21,424 nucleotides of DNA from JAWXTP01 sp044433415 (GTDB taxonomy: Bacteria > Bacteroidota > Bacteroidia > Bacteroidales > Rikenellaceae), in the NCBI GenBank assembly GCA_044433415.1, contig JAWXTP010000043.1, forward strand, positions 1 through 21,424, written 5' to 3'. Under the pieces are notes generated by a model. It ran no database searches. It saw nothing but the letters and a program-made list of their open reading frames with translations, and was not told where the DNA came from. Of this stretch, positions 1-6,955 are shown piece after piece. Positions within the stretch are counted from its first letter, which is position 1, and each line of letters starts with the position of its first letter. Both the position numbers and the translations under genes were made by a program.

Positions 1-213
1 ATGACTTGGTCAAAAGGTATTGATCCCATATTCTTCGAGTATTAAATGTATAATGCTCAAAGATACACAAAATTTTCATCACCTTTGGCGAAGTGCTAGC
101 TTCATGTCGGTTTCATATTATTTAAAAAAGTTTAAAGTAAGGAATTAGAAGTTGTAACAAGCTCAGTTCAAAAAAAGTTAAAACCCAATTTTTAGGAAAC
201 CGTCTAAATTAAT
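1..213. other. window edge, intergenic, possible gene remnant
   Basis: Bases 1-45 stay open on the plus strand and end in TAA (last residues IDPIFFEY), so they could be the 3' end of a gene entering from the left. I do not recognise it. On the minus strand CAAAGATA at 58-65 reads TATCTTTG, which fits the Bacteroidota -7 box TAnnTTTG, but no TTG sits at the expected -33 distance. If it is active, it would drive a gene leaving the window leftwards. The rest is AT-rich with no clear terminator for the lipoprotein gene that ends at 214. Confidence 0.3.
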
Positions 214-1254
214 CTATTTTAGCAATTTACTTATATCGTACTCACAAATCTTACTATCCTCTGCTTTGGTAAAGTATAGTTTTGAATCATCCTCATTAAC
301 ACACATAAAATACATTAGGTGTTCTAGGTTAAATCTTGCTACTTTATTTCCGCTATAATCATAGACGTAAACAATATCTCCACCCCTCTCATCCTCAGCT
401 AATGGAGCATCTGAGAAAAGTACATATATATATTTGTCGCTAATATCAACATATCTACATGTACCTATAGACTTTTCTTCACTAAAACGTATTCCCTTAT
501 TAACAACAGAAACCTCTACAGGTAGAATCTCATCATCCCATTTTTTATAAACTTCATCTCCATCAATAGTATACATAACCACATAAGGAAGACGGTTAGT
601 CGCAAATATTATATTATTTTTTCGATTCTTCATAGCGCCCTGCATATAATTAACCACATCTATAGGTGTAGCGCCATCAATAAACTCAAAATGCCCGAAA
701 TGTTTAACGAAATTTAAGTCAGTATCATAAATCGAAAATATATTTTCTGCGCCATTTAGTGACCTAGCAACATAGTTCTGATTATCTAATTTTTGCATAT
801 TTTGATCGGTTATACCCATTTCTGTACCACTTAGGTAAATACGTTTATAATCATGATGCTCTAATTCCACTAATCGCTTATGGTCTCTTTCATATAAAAG
901 GGTAGTTACTTTTCGTTTTGCTGGATCTGAAACTATAATTGTATCTCCATTTATCGAGCATACTTCTATATAGATAAATTCACCTGGTCCTTTACCTTTA
1001 GTTCCATACGAAGTAACAAGTTCTAGCTCATCCCCTATGTTGTAAAGATTTATCATTGGGATAGCCTTTGAAGCAATTGTCAATAACATATTATCAAATA
1101 AATAAAGCCTTGGAGGGTCACTATAAATTTCATTAGGAAACTCACGTCCTTTGATATCTATTGTCGGATACTCGCCTTTCGTATTCTTTTCACTAACGCA
1201 AGAAACACTACACAATAGTGCGATGGATAATATCACAAATAATTTATTCTTCAT
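214..1254 (-). CDS. BF3164-type 6-bladed beta-propeller lipoprotein (copy 1)
   Basis: The protein has 346 residues. A hydrophobic signal segment (residues 4-18) ends in SVSC, giving a lipid-attached Cys at 19 (Cys15 is a weaker alternative). It should therefore be exported and anchored in the envelope. The glycine-rich signature GKGPGEF (87-93) after a predicted strand, and the repeated blade-like strand pattern (for example YVYDYSGN near 296), match the TolB-like/BF3164 propeller lipoproteins of gut Bacteroidota. Their ligand is unknown to me. It is the last of three tandem paralogues on this strand, 95 bp downstream of the next one, and probably shares the promoter at 3630-3659. No terminator is visible after the stop. 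The family call is fairly safe; no function can be assigned. Confidence 0.75.
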   Translation of the reverse strand: MKNKLFVILSIALLCSVSCVSEKNTKGEYPTIDIKGREFPNEIYSDPPRLYLFDNMLLTIASKAIPMINLYNIGDELELVTSYGTKGKGPGEFIYIEVCSINGDTIIVSDPAKRKVTTLLYERDHKRLVELEHHDYKRIYLSGTEMGITDQNMQKLDNQNYVARSLNGAENIFSIYDTDLNFVKHFGHFEFIDGATPIDVVNYMQGAMKNRKNNIIFATNRLPYVVMYTIDGDEVYKKWDDEILPVEVSVVNKGIRFSEEKSIGTCRYVDISDKYIYVLFSDAPLAEDERGGDIVYVYDYSGNKVARFNLEHLMYFMCVNEDDSKLYFTKAEDSKICEYDISKLLK

Positions 1255-1349
1255 ATATTTTATAATATTAATTAGTTATTCTTTTGCTGAATCCGACCTT
1301 CAAATGCAGCACTGCTGAGCCCTGATAACATTGCCTAGGTCAAACTAGG

Positions 1350-2423
1350 TTAAACATCTAATTCCACCTTAAATATTTCTCCTGTATCCGCTTGATAAAC
1401 ATATTGCTTATTAGTAATTGGATCAGATAAAATTTTATCGTATTCAATATCTAGCTGACAGGCTTTCAATAACTTACCATTCCAATCAAACACATAAATT
1501 TCTTTACTTTTATTATCTGTTACACCTCTATATCCTACAAATATCTTATCATTAGTTGTATGTATACCACTACAAAAATATATGTGTGTTATAAGTGAAG
1601 GTGTGTTAAATATTGAAAAATCTAACCCCTTATCTAACCTAAAACCTTTTATTTTTTCAGTTTCTAAATTTATAATATTAATCTGAGGTAAGAACCACAT
1701 TGCTTGTACAACGTATTTTTTGTCTGGACGTTCTTTGGTGTCACTATAGAAGAAATCTTCTGATGCCATAGCCTCATTAGTTCTATTATCAAAAGTCTTT
1801 TTGAATACATAATACTCATTATAAACTTCCGAAGAATTTACATCTTTTATTACTAACACAGGACGCTCTGGGCATTTTTGGTTTTCTGTAACATTAAAAG
1901 CCTGAGTATAACCTAGTAGTTTTGACTCATCAAGTAATGTAGAATAGTGATACGAATCCGAAGCACTATCATCTTCATAATCAACAATGAAATCAAACAC
2001 TGTAATATTTTGCTCAATTGATTTTGTAACATTCCATTTATATGACAACTTTTTATCAACATCTTTAACAAGAACTTTAATTTCATTGTTTTCTATAAAT
2101 GCATTTTTTACAATTGAGGGTGATATCATTTCGTTTCGGGCATTACCTTTAGATACGAATTTACCCAACGACTCACCTGTATTGATGTTAGTTACCTCAA
2201 ATATAAAATTTTGATTATACAGCTGTCCTATAATTAGATTATCATATACAATAGGCTCAAATTGATACATAAACTCAGGAGAAAAAACACTTTGTGCTTT
2301 TATATGTTGATATACGCTATCACATTTAATATTCGTAACTTTTCCATTAAAGTAGATATCATCTACAGTTTGGTTACAACTCGCAAAAAATAAAGTTGTT
2401 AATAAAAAAAATAGTACTTTCAT
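1350..2423 (-). CDS. BF3164-type 6-bladed beta-propeller lipoprotein (copy 2)
   Basis: The protein has 357 residues, with a short signal peptide and a lipobox FASC that gives Cys16. The family signature is degenerate here (SKGNARNEM, residues 91-99, where copy 1 has GTKGKGPGEF). Later strands such as IYVFDWNGKLL follow the same blade pattern as copy 1. It begins 43 bp after the end of copy 3 on the same strand, with no promoter visible between them, so co-transcription is likely. Sequence similarity to its two neighbours is low apart from the signature and overall plan, which points to old duplications that have diverged. The role is unknown; a surface or periplasmic binding or scaffold protein is possible. 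Confidence 0.72.
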   Translation of the reverse strand: MKVLFFLLTTLFFASCNQTVDDIYFNGKVTNIKCDSVYQHIKAQSVFSPEFMYQFEPIVYDNLIIGQLYNQNFIFEVTNINTGESLGKFVSKGNARNEMISPSIVKNAFIENNEIKVLVKDVDKKLSYKWNVTKSIEQNITVFDFIVDYEDDSASDSYHYSTLLDESKLLGYTQAFNVTENQKCPERPVLVIKDVNSSEVYNEYYVFKKTFDNRTNEAMASEDFFYSDTKERPDKKYVVQAMWFLPQINIINLETEKIKGFRLDKGLDFSIFNTPSLITHIYFCSGIHTTNDKIFVGYRGVTDNKSKEIYVFDWNGKLLKACQLDIEYDKILSDPITNKQYVYQADTGEIFKVELDV

Positions 2424-2466
2424 TAAAAAATAATTTTAATACCCCCTAAGGAATATTTGGTTAATA

Positions 2467-3519
2467 TTATAGAAAACTTAAAGAATATTTAAATAAATAT
2501 TCATCGTCTCTATTAAAAGCATATAAAAGTTTGTTCTTAATATCAAATTCAAATTTCGTAATTAATTTATTAAAAGTAATTTGTGTTATAGGGTTACATT
2601 CATAATCAAATACAAGAATTTTATTTATTTCAAATTCATCATCACTTTGCTCATTATCTTTAACTAACATACAGAAAAAATCATCGTAACATTTCATATA
2701 TGGATTAAGTACTTCAATTCTAGAATTTTGTTTTACGGTATAATCATCTAGCTTTTCACCTAAACAAATTGTCCTACAGAATGAACCATCAATATTGTAT
2801 ACGTTGATATTGTTAAGAAATACTGATGTTTCAACTATTTTGTCATTATGTTTATTATAAACTAAAAGTGTTGCCAAATGGTTAAAATCTTTATCTTTAT
2901 CAATACCTGCTATATTTAATTGATTAAAATGACTTGGAATAGTATCCTTTCCATCTATCTCTAATCTTCTTATTTGCTGATTTTTTTCGTTCTCAGCAAA
3001 TTCTTTTATGAAATATGTATTATCATTTATTTTAACATCATAGAAAACTAGGTTAAGACTTTTTTCTTTAATTTCTTTCAAATTAACTTTTTGCTCTGCT
3101 ACGGATTGATTAATATTTACTTCATATACGTTTCTTTCAGTTTGCAGTGTAATAATAGATTCATTTTTTTCATTTTTATATACTTGAGATTCAGTAAGTG
3201 GACACAACCTTGACAACTCATTATGACCGTTACCTTTAAATATATAAGTATTTAAATCACAAAAATCAGGATACGAAAGTATGTTAAAAACTTTCTTTTT
3301 TTTATAATCATTCGTTATAAAAAAGGAATCTACTATCATAATTTCCGAAACCCCTAAAACTTCAAAATTTACTTCGTCTCCATCTGTAAGGTGCTCAGTA
3401 GATTCAAAATCTGTAACATACACTACATCATCAAATGCCATATGTTTATATGGGTCAATTTTATTATGTGAGCAGCTTATAAACAGCCATACACACATGC
3501 AGATTAAACATTTCTTCAT
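2467..3519 (-). CDS. BF3164-type 6-bladed beta-propeller lipoprotein (copy 3, operon-leading)
   Basis: The protein has 350 residues. Its signal peptide is unusually Cys-rich (Cys4, 7, 9 and 16), with the lipobox at FISC, Cys16. The signature GNGHNEL (96-102) replaces GKGPGEF of copy 1. The C-terminal strands (KILVFDYECNP, then FDIKNKLLYAF) give the same propeller ending as the other two copies. It is the first gene of the presumed three-gene unit. A consensus promoter lies about 110 bp upstream of its ATG. Lysine and asparagine are very frequent, as expected for the AT-rich DNA here. No enzymatic motif is visible. Confidence 0.73.
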   Translation of the reverse strand: MKKCLICMCVWLFISCSHNKIDPYKHMAFDDVVYVTDFESTEHLTDGDEVNFEVLGVSEIMIVDSFFITNDYKKKKVFNILSYPDFCDLNTYIFKGNGHNELSRLCPLTESQVYKNEKNESIITLQTERNVYEVNINQSVAEQKVNLKEIKEKSLNLVFYDVKINDNTYFIKEFAENEKNQQIRRLEIDGKDTIPSHFNQLNIAGIDKDKDFNHLATLLVYNKHNDKIVETSVFLNNINVYNIDGSFCRTICLGEKLDDYTVKQNSRIEVLNPYMKCYDDFFCMLVKDNEQSDDEFEINKILVFDYECNPITQITFNKLITKFEFDIKNKLLYAFNRDDEYLFKYSLSFL

Positions 3520-3629
3520 AATTTATAGTATTAATTGATTAATTTCCCAATCTATTTAAATCAAAATCAAATAAACCTAATCTGTAAGTCTACTTATACA
3601 ACTTCTCTTAAATACTTTACTGATTTTTA

Positions 3630-3659
3630 CAAATATAGATAAAAATTATTAAACTACAA
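3630..3659 (-). promoter_or_regulatory. Bacteroidota-type promoter for the propeller lipoprotein genes
   Basis: Read on the minus strand: TTG (3657-3659), exactly 19 nt, then TATATTTG (3630-3637), a full match to TTG-N19-TAnnTTTG, the consensus of the main Bacteroidota sigma factor. Transcription would start near 3622, leaving a leader of about 100 nt before the ATG at 3519. The promoter abuts the tandem-repeat cluster that begins at 3666. Confidence 0.65.
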
Positions 3660-3665
3660 AATTTA

Positions 3666-3693
3666 GGTGGTAGGTGGTAGCTTGTAGCTTGTA
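3666..3693. repeat. tandem heptamer repeat (4 units)
   Basis: Four consecutive 7-mers: GGTGGTA, GGTGGTA, GCTTGTA, GCTTGTA. The phase is exact and all units end in GTA, so two pairs of identical units lie head to tail. Confidence 0.85.
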
Positions 3694-3716
3694 GGGCGCA
3701 AAGCGACTAAAAATTC

Positions 3717-3749
3717 TGAGAAGATTTTGAGAAGATTATAAGAAAATTT
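3717..3749. repeat. tandem 11-mer repeat (3 units)
   Basis: TGAGAAGATTT, TGAGAAGATTA and TAAGAAAATTT lie end to end; the third unit is degenerate. It is independent in period and sequence from the heptamers 23 bp to the left. Confidence 0.75.
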
Positions 3750-3774
3750 TGCGAATAATTTAGTTGCTTGTCGC

Positions 3775-3811
3775 GACCCTGTTTGACCCTGCTCGACCCT
3801 GTTTGACCCTG
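3775..3811. repeat. tandem 10-mer GACCCTG repeat (4 units)
   Basis: GACCCTGTTT, GACCCTGCTC, GACCCTGTTT and a final partial GACCCTG. It can equally be read as two copies of a 20-bp unit. GCTTGTCG stands just before it (3766-3773); its complement CGACAAGC appears twice beside the repeat cluster at the right end of the window (21188 and 21218). Confidence 0.85.
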
Positions 3812-3824
3812 GCAGCTATTTTCG

Positions 3825-3887
3825 AAAAAAAATCCTATACCGCTCGATGCGGTATAGGATTTTAAAAACATAACGTCCACGATTGTT
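3825..3887 (-). terminator. strong hairpin with conserved tail (cysH-side terminator, repeated module)
   Basis: AATCCTATACCGC (3831-3843), loop TCGAT, GCGGTATAGGATT (3849-3861) form a perfect 13-bp stem, extended by A-T pairs. On the minus strand it is followed by a T run (complement of 3825-3830), so it can terminate cysH transcripts. The plus-strand tail from 3861 to 3887 (core ATAACGTCCACGATTGT) is repeated at 11322-11348 next to a hairpin with the same loop but a different, still perfectly paired stem. Confidence 0.75.
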
Positions 3888-4011
3888 CGCTTTTTCCAAG
3901 AATGGCTTAGATTTTTTGCGTTTTTCGGAAAAGAACGCGGAGCAACCTAGAGGTTGTGAGCACTTCTTTTTCGGAAAAGGTGAAAAATGTAGGCCATTCT
4001 TGGGAAAAGCC
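3888..4011. repeat. element A copy 1: 124-bp quasi-palindrome downstream of cysH
   Basis: The two halves are inverted copies meeting at 3949/3950. The inner arms are CAACCT (3943-3948) and AGGTTG (3951-3956). The outer arms include CCAAGAATGG (3896-3905) and CCATTCTTGG (3994-4003). Aligned without gaps, about 44 of 61 positions of one arm match the complement of the other. Read on the cysH strand it begins 23 nt after the stop codon. It is GC-richer than its surroundings. A second copy, in the same orientation relative to the upstream gene, follows miaB. Confidence 0.8.
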
Positions 4012-4034
4012 ATCACCATCCCTACTAAGCGAAA

Positions 4035-4742
4035 CTACCCTCTTTTATGGAGGCCGCATTCTTTGGTTTCAGGAGCCTCCCACCACCAACGACCACTGCG
4101 TTCGTCCTCGCCTTCGGCAACGGCACGAGTACAAGGTTGGCAACCAATACTTAAGAAACCTTTATCACACAAAGGGTTATAAGGTACACTATTAGCATCT
4201 ATATATTCTCTTACCTTAGCAGCGTTCCAATCATAAAGAGGAGAGATTTTTATTAAACCATTTTGCTCATCCCACTCTATAGGGTTTAAGCCATAACGTG
4301 TAATAGACTGCTCTTGACGTAAACCACAAACCCACACTTTCAAACCTTTAAAAGCACGGTTTAGAGGTTCTATTTTTCTTATTTTACAACACTCTCTACG
4401 TTTTTCAACGCTGTCATAAAATAGGTTTATAGAACTTTCAGCAACCATTTTCTCAACTTTTGTGTGATCTGGAAAGAAAATCTCTATATTTTTCCCAAAA
4501 TATTTTGAAGTTTTATCTATCAAGTCATAAGTCTCAGGAAAAAGACGACCTGTGTCAAGTGTAAAAATCTTAACATCTTTATCTATATCACAAATCATCT
4601 TTGTTAAAATCTGATCTTCAAGACTTAAAGATGTAGCTAAAGCAATTTCTCCTTTATATTTCTCAATAAAATAAGCTAATATTTGTTCTGCAGGAGCATT
4701 TTTCAATTCTTTGTTAAGCTCTAAAATACTTTGTTTATCCAT
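4035..4742 (-). CDS. cysH: adenylylsulfate (APS) reductase, 4Fe-4S type
   Basis: The protein has 235 residues, normal for the family. It reduces activated sulfate (APS, possibly PAPS) to sulfite with thioredoxin or a similar donor in assimilatory sulfur metabolism, in the cytoplasm. Visible motifs: the nucleotide-binding TSLSLEDQ near 37-44, TLDTGRLFPET near 61-71, the pair Cys118-Cys119 with Cys201-x-x-Cys204 (the CC...CxxC 4Fe-4S ligand set), and the C-terminal ECGLH with the catalytic Cys229. The cluster ligands favour the APS-using enzyme over the cluster-free PAPS form. It ends normally despite the abutting repeat. No cysD, cysN or sulfite reductase gene is nearby. corA lies 74 bp upstream on the same strand, separated by a B-type motif. 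Confidence 0.9.
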   Translation of the reverse strand: MDKQSILELNKELKNAPAEQILAYFIEKYKGEIALATSLSLEDQILTKMICDIDKDVKIFTLDTGRLFPETYDLIDKTSKYFGKNIEIFFPDHTKVEKMVAESSINLFYDSVEKRRECCKIRKIEPLNRAFKGLKVWVCGLRQEQSITRYGLNPIEWDEQNGLIKISPLYDWNAAKVREYIDANSVPYNPLCDKGFLSIGCQPCTRAVAEGEDERSGRWWWEAPETKECGLHKRG

Positions 4743-4776
4743 CGTTTATTTTTAATTTAATTATAGGTTAATATTA

Positions 4777-4815
4777 TAGGGAACTTCTAAAAACTCCCCT
4801 AGAGGAATCCCCTAA
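4777..4815. repeat. short imperfect inverted repeat of the AGGGAACTTCTAA family
   Basis: TAGGGAACTTCTAA (4777-4790) faces TAGAGGAATCCCCTAA (4800-4815). Their outer ends pair (TAGGG with CCCTA) and the inner parts are related as imperfect complements. It lies in the 74-bp gap between corA and cysH, starting just outside the corA stop. The left motif resembles the termini of element B at 17754-17920. Confidence 0.55.
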
Positions 4816-4816
4816 T

Positions 4817-5767
4817 TTAAAACCATTTTTTGCGCTTAAATACACAAAAAATAATTGTTGAAGTCAAAATCATAAGCCCTATAGATATAGGGTAGCCATA
4901 TTTGTATGATAACTCAGGCATGTACTTAAAGTTCATACCATAAATACTAGCTATCAAAGTTGGAGGCATAAAGAATACACTAACAATAGTAAAGAGTTTA
5001 GTGATGTTATTTTGCTCAATATTGATAAGACCCATAGCAGTATCTTGTAGGTAGTCAAGTCTATCTAAGCCAAAATCTGCATGACTTAAAAGAGAGCCAA
5101 TATCTTTTAACATCATAGACATACGAGGGTATAAGTCATTAGGGAAACGGTCACTTTTCATAATCCCCGAAACTACCCTTTGACGGTCAAAGATATTCTC
5201 ACGAAGCACCATACTACTATCTTGCAAAGCGGTAATACGCTTAAGCACCTCCTTATCAATAGTCTCCTCTACAGAAATATGTTTTGAAAGTTGTGATACT
5301 TGACGAGATATAGCCTCCACCATATCCGCATCAAGGTCTATCCTTGCTTCAAGAATAGATATTAATATGTGAAAACCAGTAGAGAACTGTCTATGGTTCA
5401 TTTGTAGCTTTTTAGTAGCCTCCTTGAAAGTTCGTAAATCTAACGAACGCTCCGAGATTAACACTCCATCACAAAGCACAAAAGAAACAGCCTCTATTAC
5501 AAAGCCTGAGTCTGTCGAAACTAAGAAGTTGGTATTACAGTATACAGCTTTTTCTGTTTCACTATAACGAGATGAACTTTCGATTTCTTCGATTTGTTGT
5601 TGAGTTTGGAAATTTACTTCCATAAAGTCCTCAACTGCACGTTTTTCCTTCACTGTAGGTTCGTGCATATCTATCCAAAGAATATCGTCATATCCTAAGT
5701 CTTCAAAAAGTTTTATATCTGCATTACGAACTATTTTGTTGTATGATTTAAGGTATAGTGTAAGCAT
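4817..5767 (-). CDS. corA: CorA-family magnesium/divalent cation channel
   Basis: The protein has 316 residues, typical length. It has a large cytoplasmic N-terminal domain with a long helical region (about 110-255), a first membrane helix (about 258-276), the selectivity motif YGMN (276-279) followed by the conserved MPEL loop, and a second helix (about 291-310) ending in a positively charged KRKKW tail. That layout is diagnostic of CorA, a pentameric inner-membrane Mg2+ (sometimes Co2+/Ni2+) channel. The start matches the usual short N-terminus. The gene lies 101 bp downstream of mqnA on the same strand, with no promoter I can identify between them. Confidence 0.93.
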   Translation of the reverse strand: MLTLYLKSYNKIVRNADIKLFEDLGYDDILWIDMHEPTVKEKRAVEDFMEVNFQTQQQIEEIESSSRYSETEKAVYCNTNFLVSTDSGFVIEAVSFVLCDGVLISERSLDLRTFKEATKKLQMNHRQFSTGFHILISILEARIDLDADMVEAISRQVSQLSKHISVEETIDKEVLKRITALQDSSMVLRENIFDRQRVVSGIMKSDRFPNDLYPRMSMMLKDIGSLLSHADFGLDRLDYLQDTAMGLINIEQNNITKLFTIVSVFFMPPTLIASIYGMNFKYMPELSYKYGYPISIGLMILTSTIIFCVFKRKKWF

Positions 5768-5868
5768 CTTTTATTTATCTTTTAAAAGTTGAACATTAAC
5801 TAATTAATTTGCACACATGTATTCCATAGTGCTAGCAACTAACAGCTCTAAAACTATTAATAACCAAA

Positions 5869-6642
5869 CTAGTTAAAGGGGGAGGAAGGTTCACTCTCTT
5901 GTTCAAGATAACGTAAAAACAATTTCATGCCCTCGCGTTTATCGTCGGAAAGCTGAAATTTTATATTTTTAGTAAGATAGTCTACTACAAACTTATGGTC
6001 TTTATAGCCTTGCTTTTTCACAGCAGATTCTATACTTTCTATGCCATACGCTAAAGATTTTGTAAGTGTCTCTATTTGCGACTCAGTTACACTTTTTTGT
6101 GCTACCCACACTGCGAACACAAAAGGCTTACCTGTAAGTCTCATCCACTCCTTACATAAATCGTACTTATTTACAAACTTATCTTCAAAATCAAAAACTT
6201 TGTCTCCAATAAGCAAGAAAGCATCTTTGCCTACACTTTGCCCTACAAGTTCATAATCTGTAAGTTCAACAAATGTAGGGTTAATTTTCCATAACTCTTT
6301 CACTAATATCTTAACCAACTCTACAGATGTACGAGAGTGAGAATCCAGGTAGATTCTTTCAACACTAGCTAAGTCACAATCACACATAAGCGTAACTGTA
6401 CGTACAACATCATCTGATGCTATACAATAAGGAGTTACTATATTAAAATCTGAAAATTCTACAGTTGTAGCTAAAGGAACTAAAGCGATATCTACTTTTT
6501 TAGATTTAAAAAGTTCAGCACATTCTTTGGGTACAGCCAAGGTCAAATCAGCATATAAACTTTCGTTTGTATGCTCTATGCCATAAACAAATGGGATGGT
6601 GTTTATGTACGACACTGCTGCTATATTGATGCTTCCCTTCAT
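5869..6642 (-). CDS. mqnA: chorismate dehydratase MqnA (futalosine pathway)
   Basis: The protein has 257 residues. MqnA converts chorismate to 3-[(1-carboxyvinyl)oxy]benzoate, the first step of menaquinone synthesis by the futalosine route. Family signatures: AAVSYINTIPFVYGI (8-22), DIALVPLATT (51-60), DSHSRTS (100-106), a LLIGDKV segment, and near the C-terminal third DLCKEWMRLTGKPFVFAVW, a close match to the family consensus. The fold is a periplasmic-binding-protein-like two-domain protein without a signal peptide, as expected for this cytosolic enzyme. No other mqn gene is in the window, so the pathway is dispersed. The gene implies respiratory menaquinone made without the MenF/MenD route. 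Confidence 0.92.
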   Translation of the reverse strand: MKGSINIAAVSYINTIPFVYGIEHTNESLYADLTLAVPKECAELFKSKKVDIALVPLATTVEFSDFNIVTPYCIASDDVVRTVTLMCDCDLASVERIYLDSHSRTSVELVKILVKELWKINPTFVELTDYELVGQSVGKDAFLLIGDKVFDFEDKFVNKYDLCKEWMRLTGKPFVFAVWVAQKSVTESQIETLTKSLAYGIESIESAVKKQGYKDHKFVVDYLTKNIKFQLSDDKREGMKLFLRYLEQESEPSSPFN

Positions 6643-6955
6643 CCATAATTTTTTAATTTCCGACTAATATAAAAAGTCTAACTACGTTAAGTAGTGTAAA
6701 ACAATTATTTTACCCTGCTTAAAACTCCTTAAATCCCAAAAGATTTTAATCGGTTGTGTTTTAAAATAAAATTTTAAAAAATCTTACTAACTAAGCTAAC
6801 TATAATAAAAACAAGCTAGTTAACAAAAAAAGTATACTCTTTCTGAGCACAAAGTTAATATTTAATTTTAAAGAATCGTAAAAAAATTTGTTATTCTTTA
6901 AAAAAACTGTACCTTTATAGGTCGAAAAAAATATTTTTAAAAAATTATTATAAAA
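6643..6955. promoter_or_regulatory. divergent mqnA/pheT intergenic region with pheT promoter
   Basis: For pheT, TTG (6888-6890), 19 nt, then TACCTTTA (6910-6917) fits the Bacteroidota consensus with one deviation and gives a leader of only about 30 nt. There is no room for a T-box or leader-peptide attenuator. On the opposite strand TAACTTTG (complement of 6850-6857) fits a -7 box for mqnA but lacks a TTG at the right distance, and it would leave a leader of about 200 nt. The remainder is AT-rich with only weak inverted repeats (for example ACTAC/GTAGT near 6680). Confidence 0.55.

Larger units (their letters stand above)
3520..4034. other. 515-bp repeat-rich spacer between cysH and the lipoprotein genes
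   Basis: In order: the lipoprotein promoter (3630-3659), four 7-mers (3666-3693), three 11-mers (3717-3749), four roughly 10-mers (3775-3811), a strong hairpin with a conserved tail (3825-3887), and a quasi-palindrome (3888-4011) ending 23 bp from the cysH stop. Short open frames here on both strands (about 67-99 codons) are by-products of the palindrome, with no start signal or family resemblance. I see no real gene in this stretch. Confidence 0.7.

Noticed and set aside
1268..1349. Small inverted repeats between propeller genes (CAGCACTGCTG and CCTAG/CTAGG)
   Set aside because: Arms of only 5 bp with no T tract; too weak to call a terminator or operator.
3774..3811. CRISPR-like array in the GACCCTG repeats
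   Set aside because: Units are about 10 bp with no spacers between them and no cas genes. This is a plain tandem repeat.
3861..3887. Integron attC or XerCD dif site in the conserved tail
   Set aside because: No pair of inverted core sites with a spacer of the right form, and no integrase or gene cassette. The tail is single-sided next to the hairpin.
3816..4195. Overlapping short open frames on both strands downstream of cysH (67-99 codons)
   Set aside because: They fall entirely in the palindromic element A and its flanking hairpin or run into cysH antisense. Symmetric DNA keeps frames open on both strands. No start signal, family or composition supports them.
6918..6955. Attenuator or T-box leader for pheT
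   Set aside because: The predicted leader is only about 30-40 nt, with no Phe codon run and no terminator hairpin before the start.
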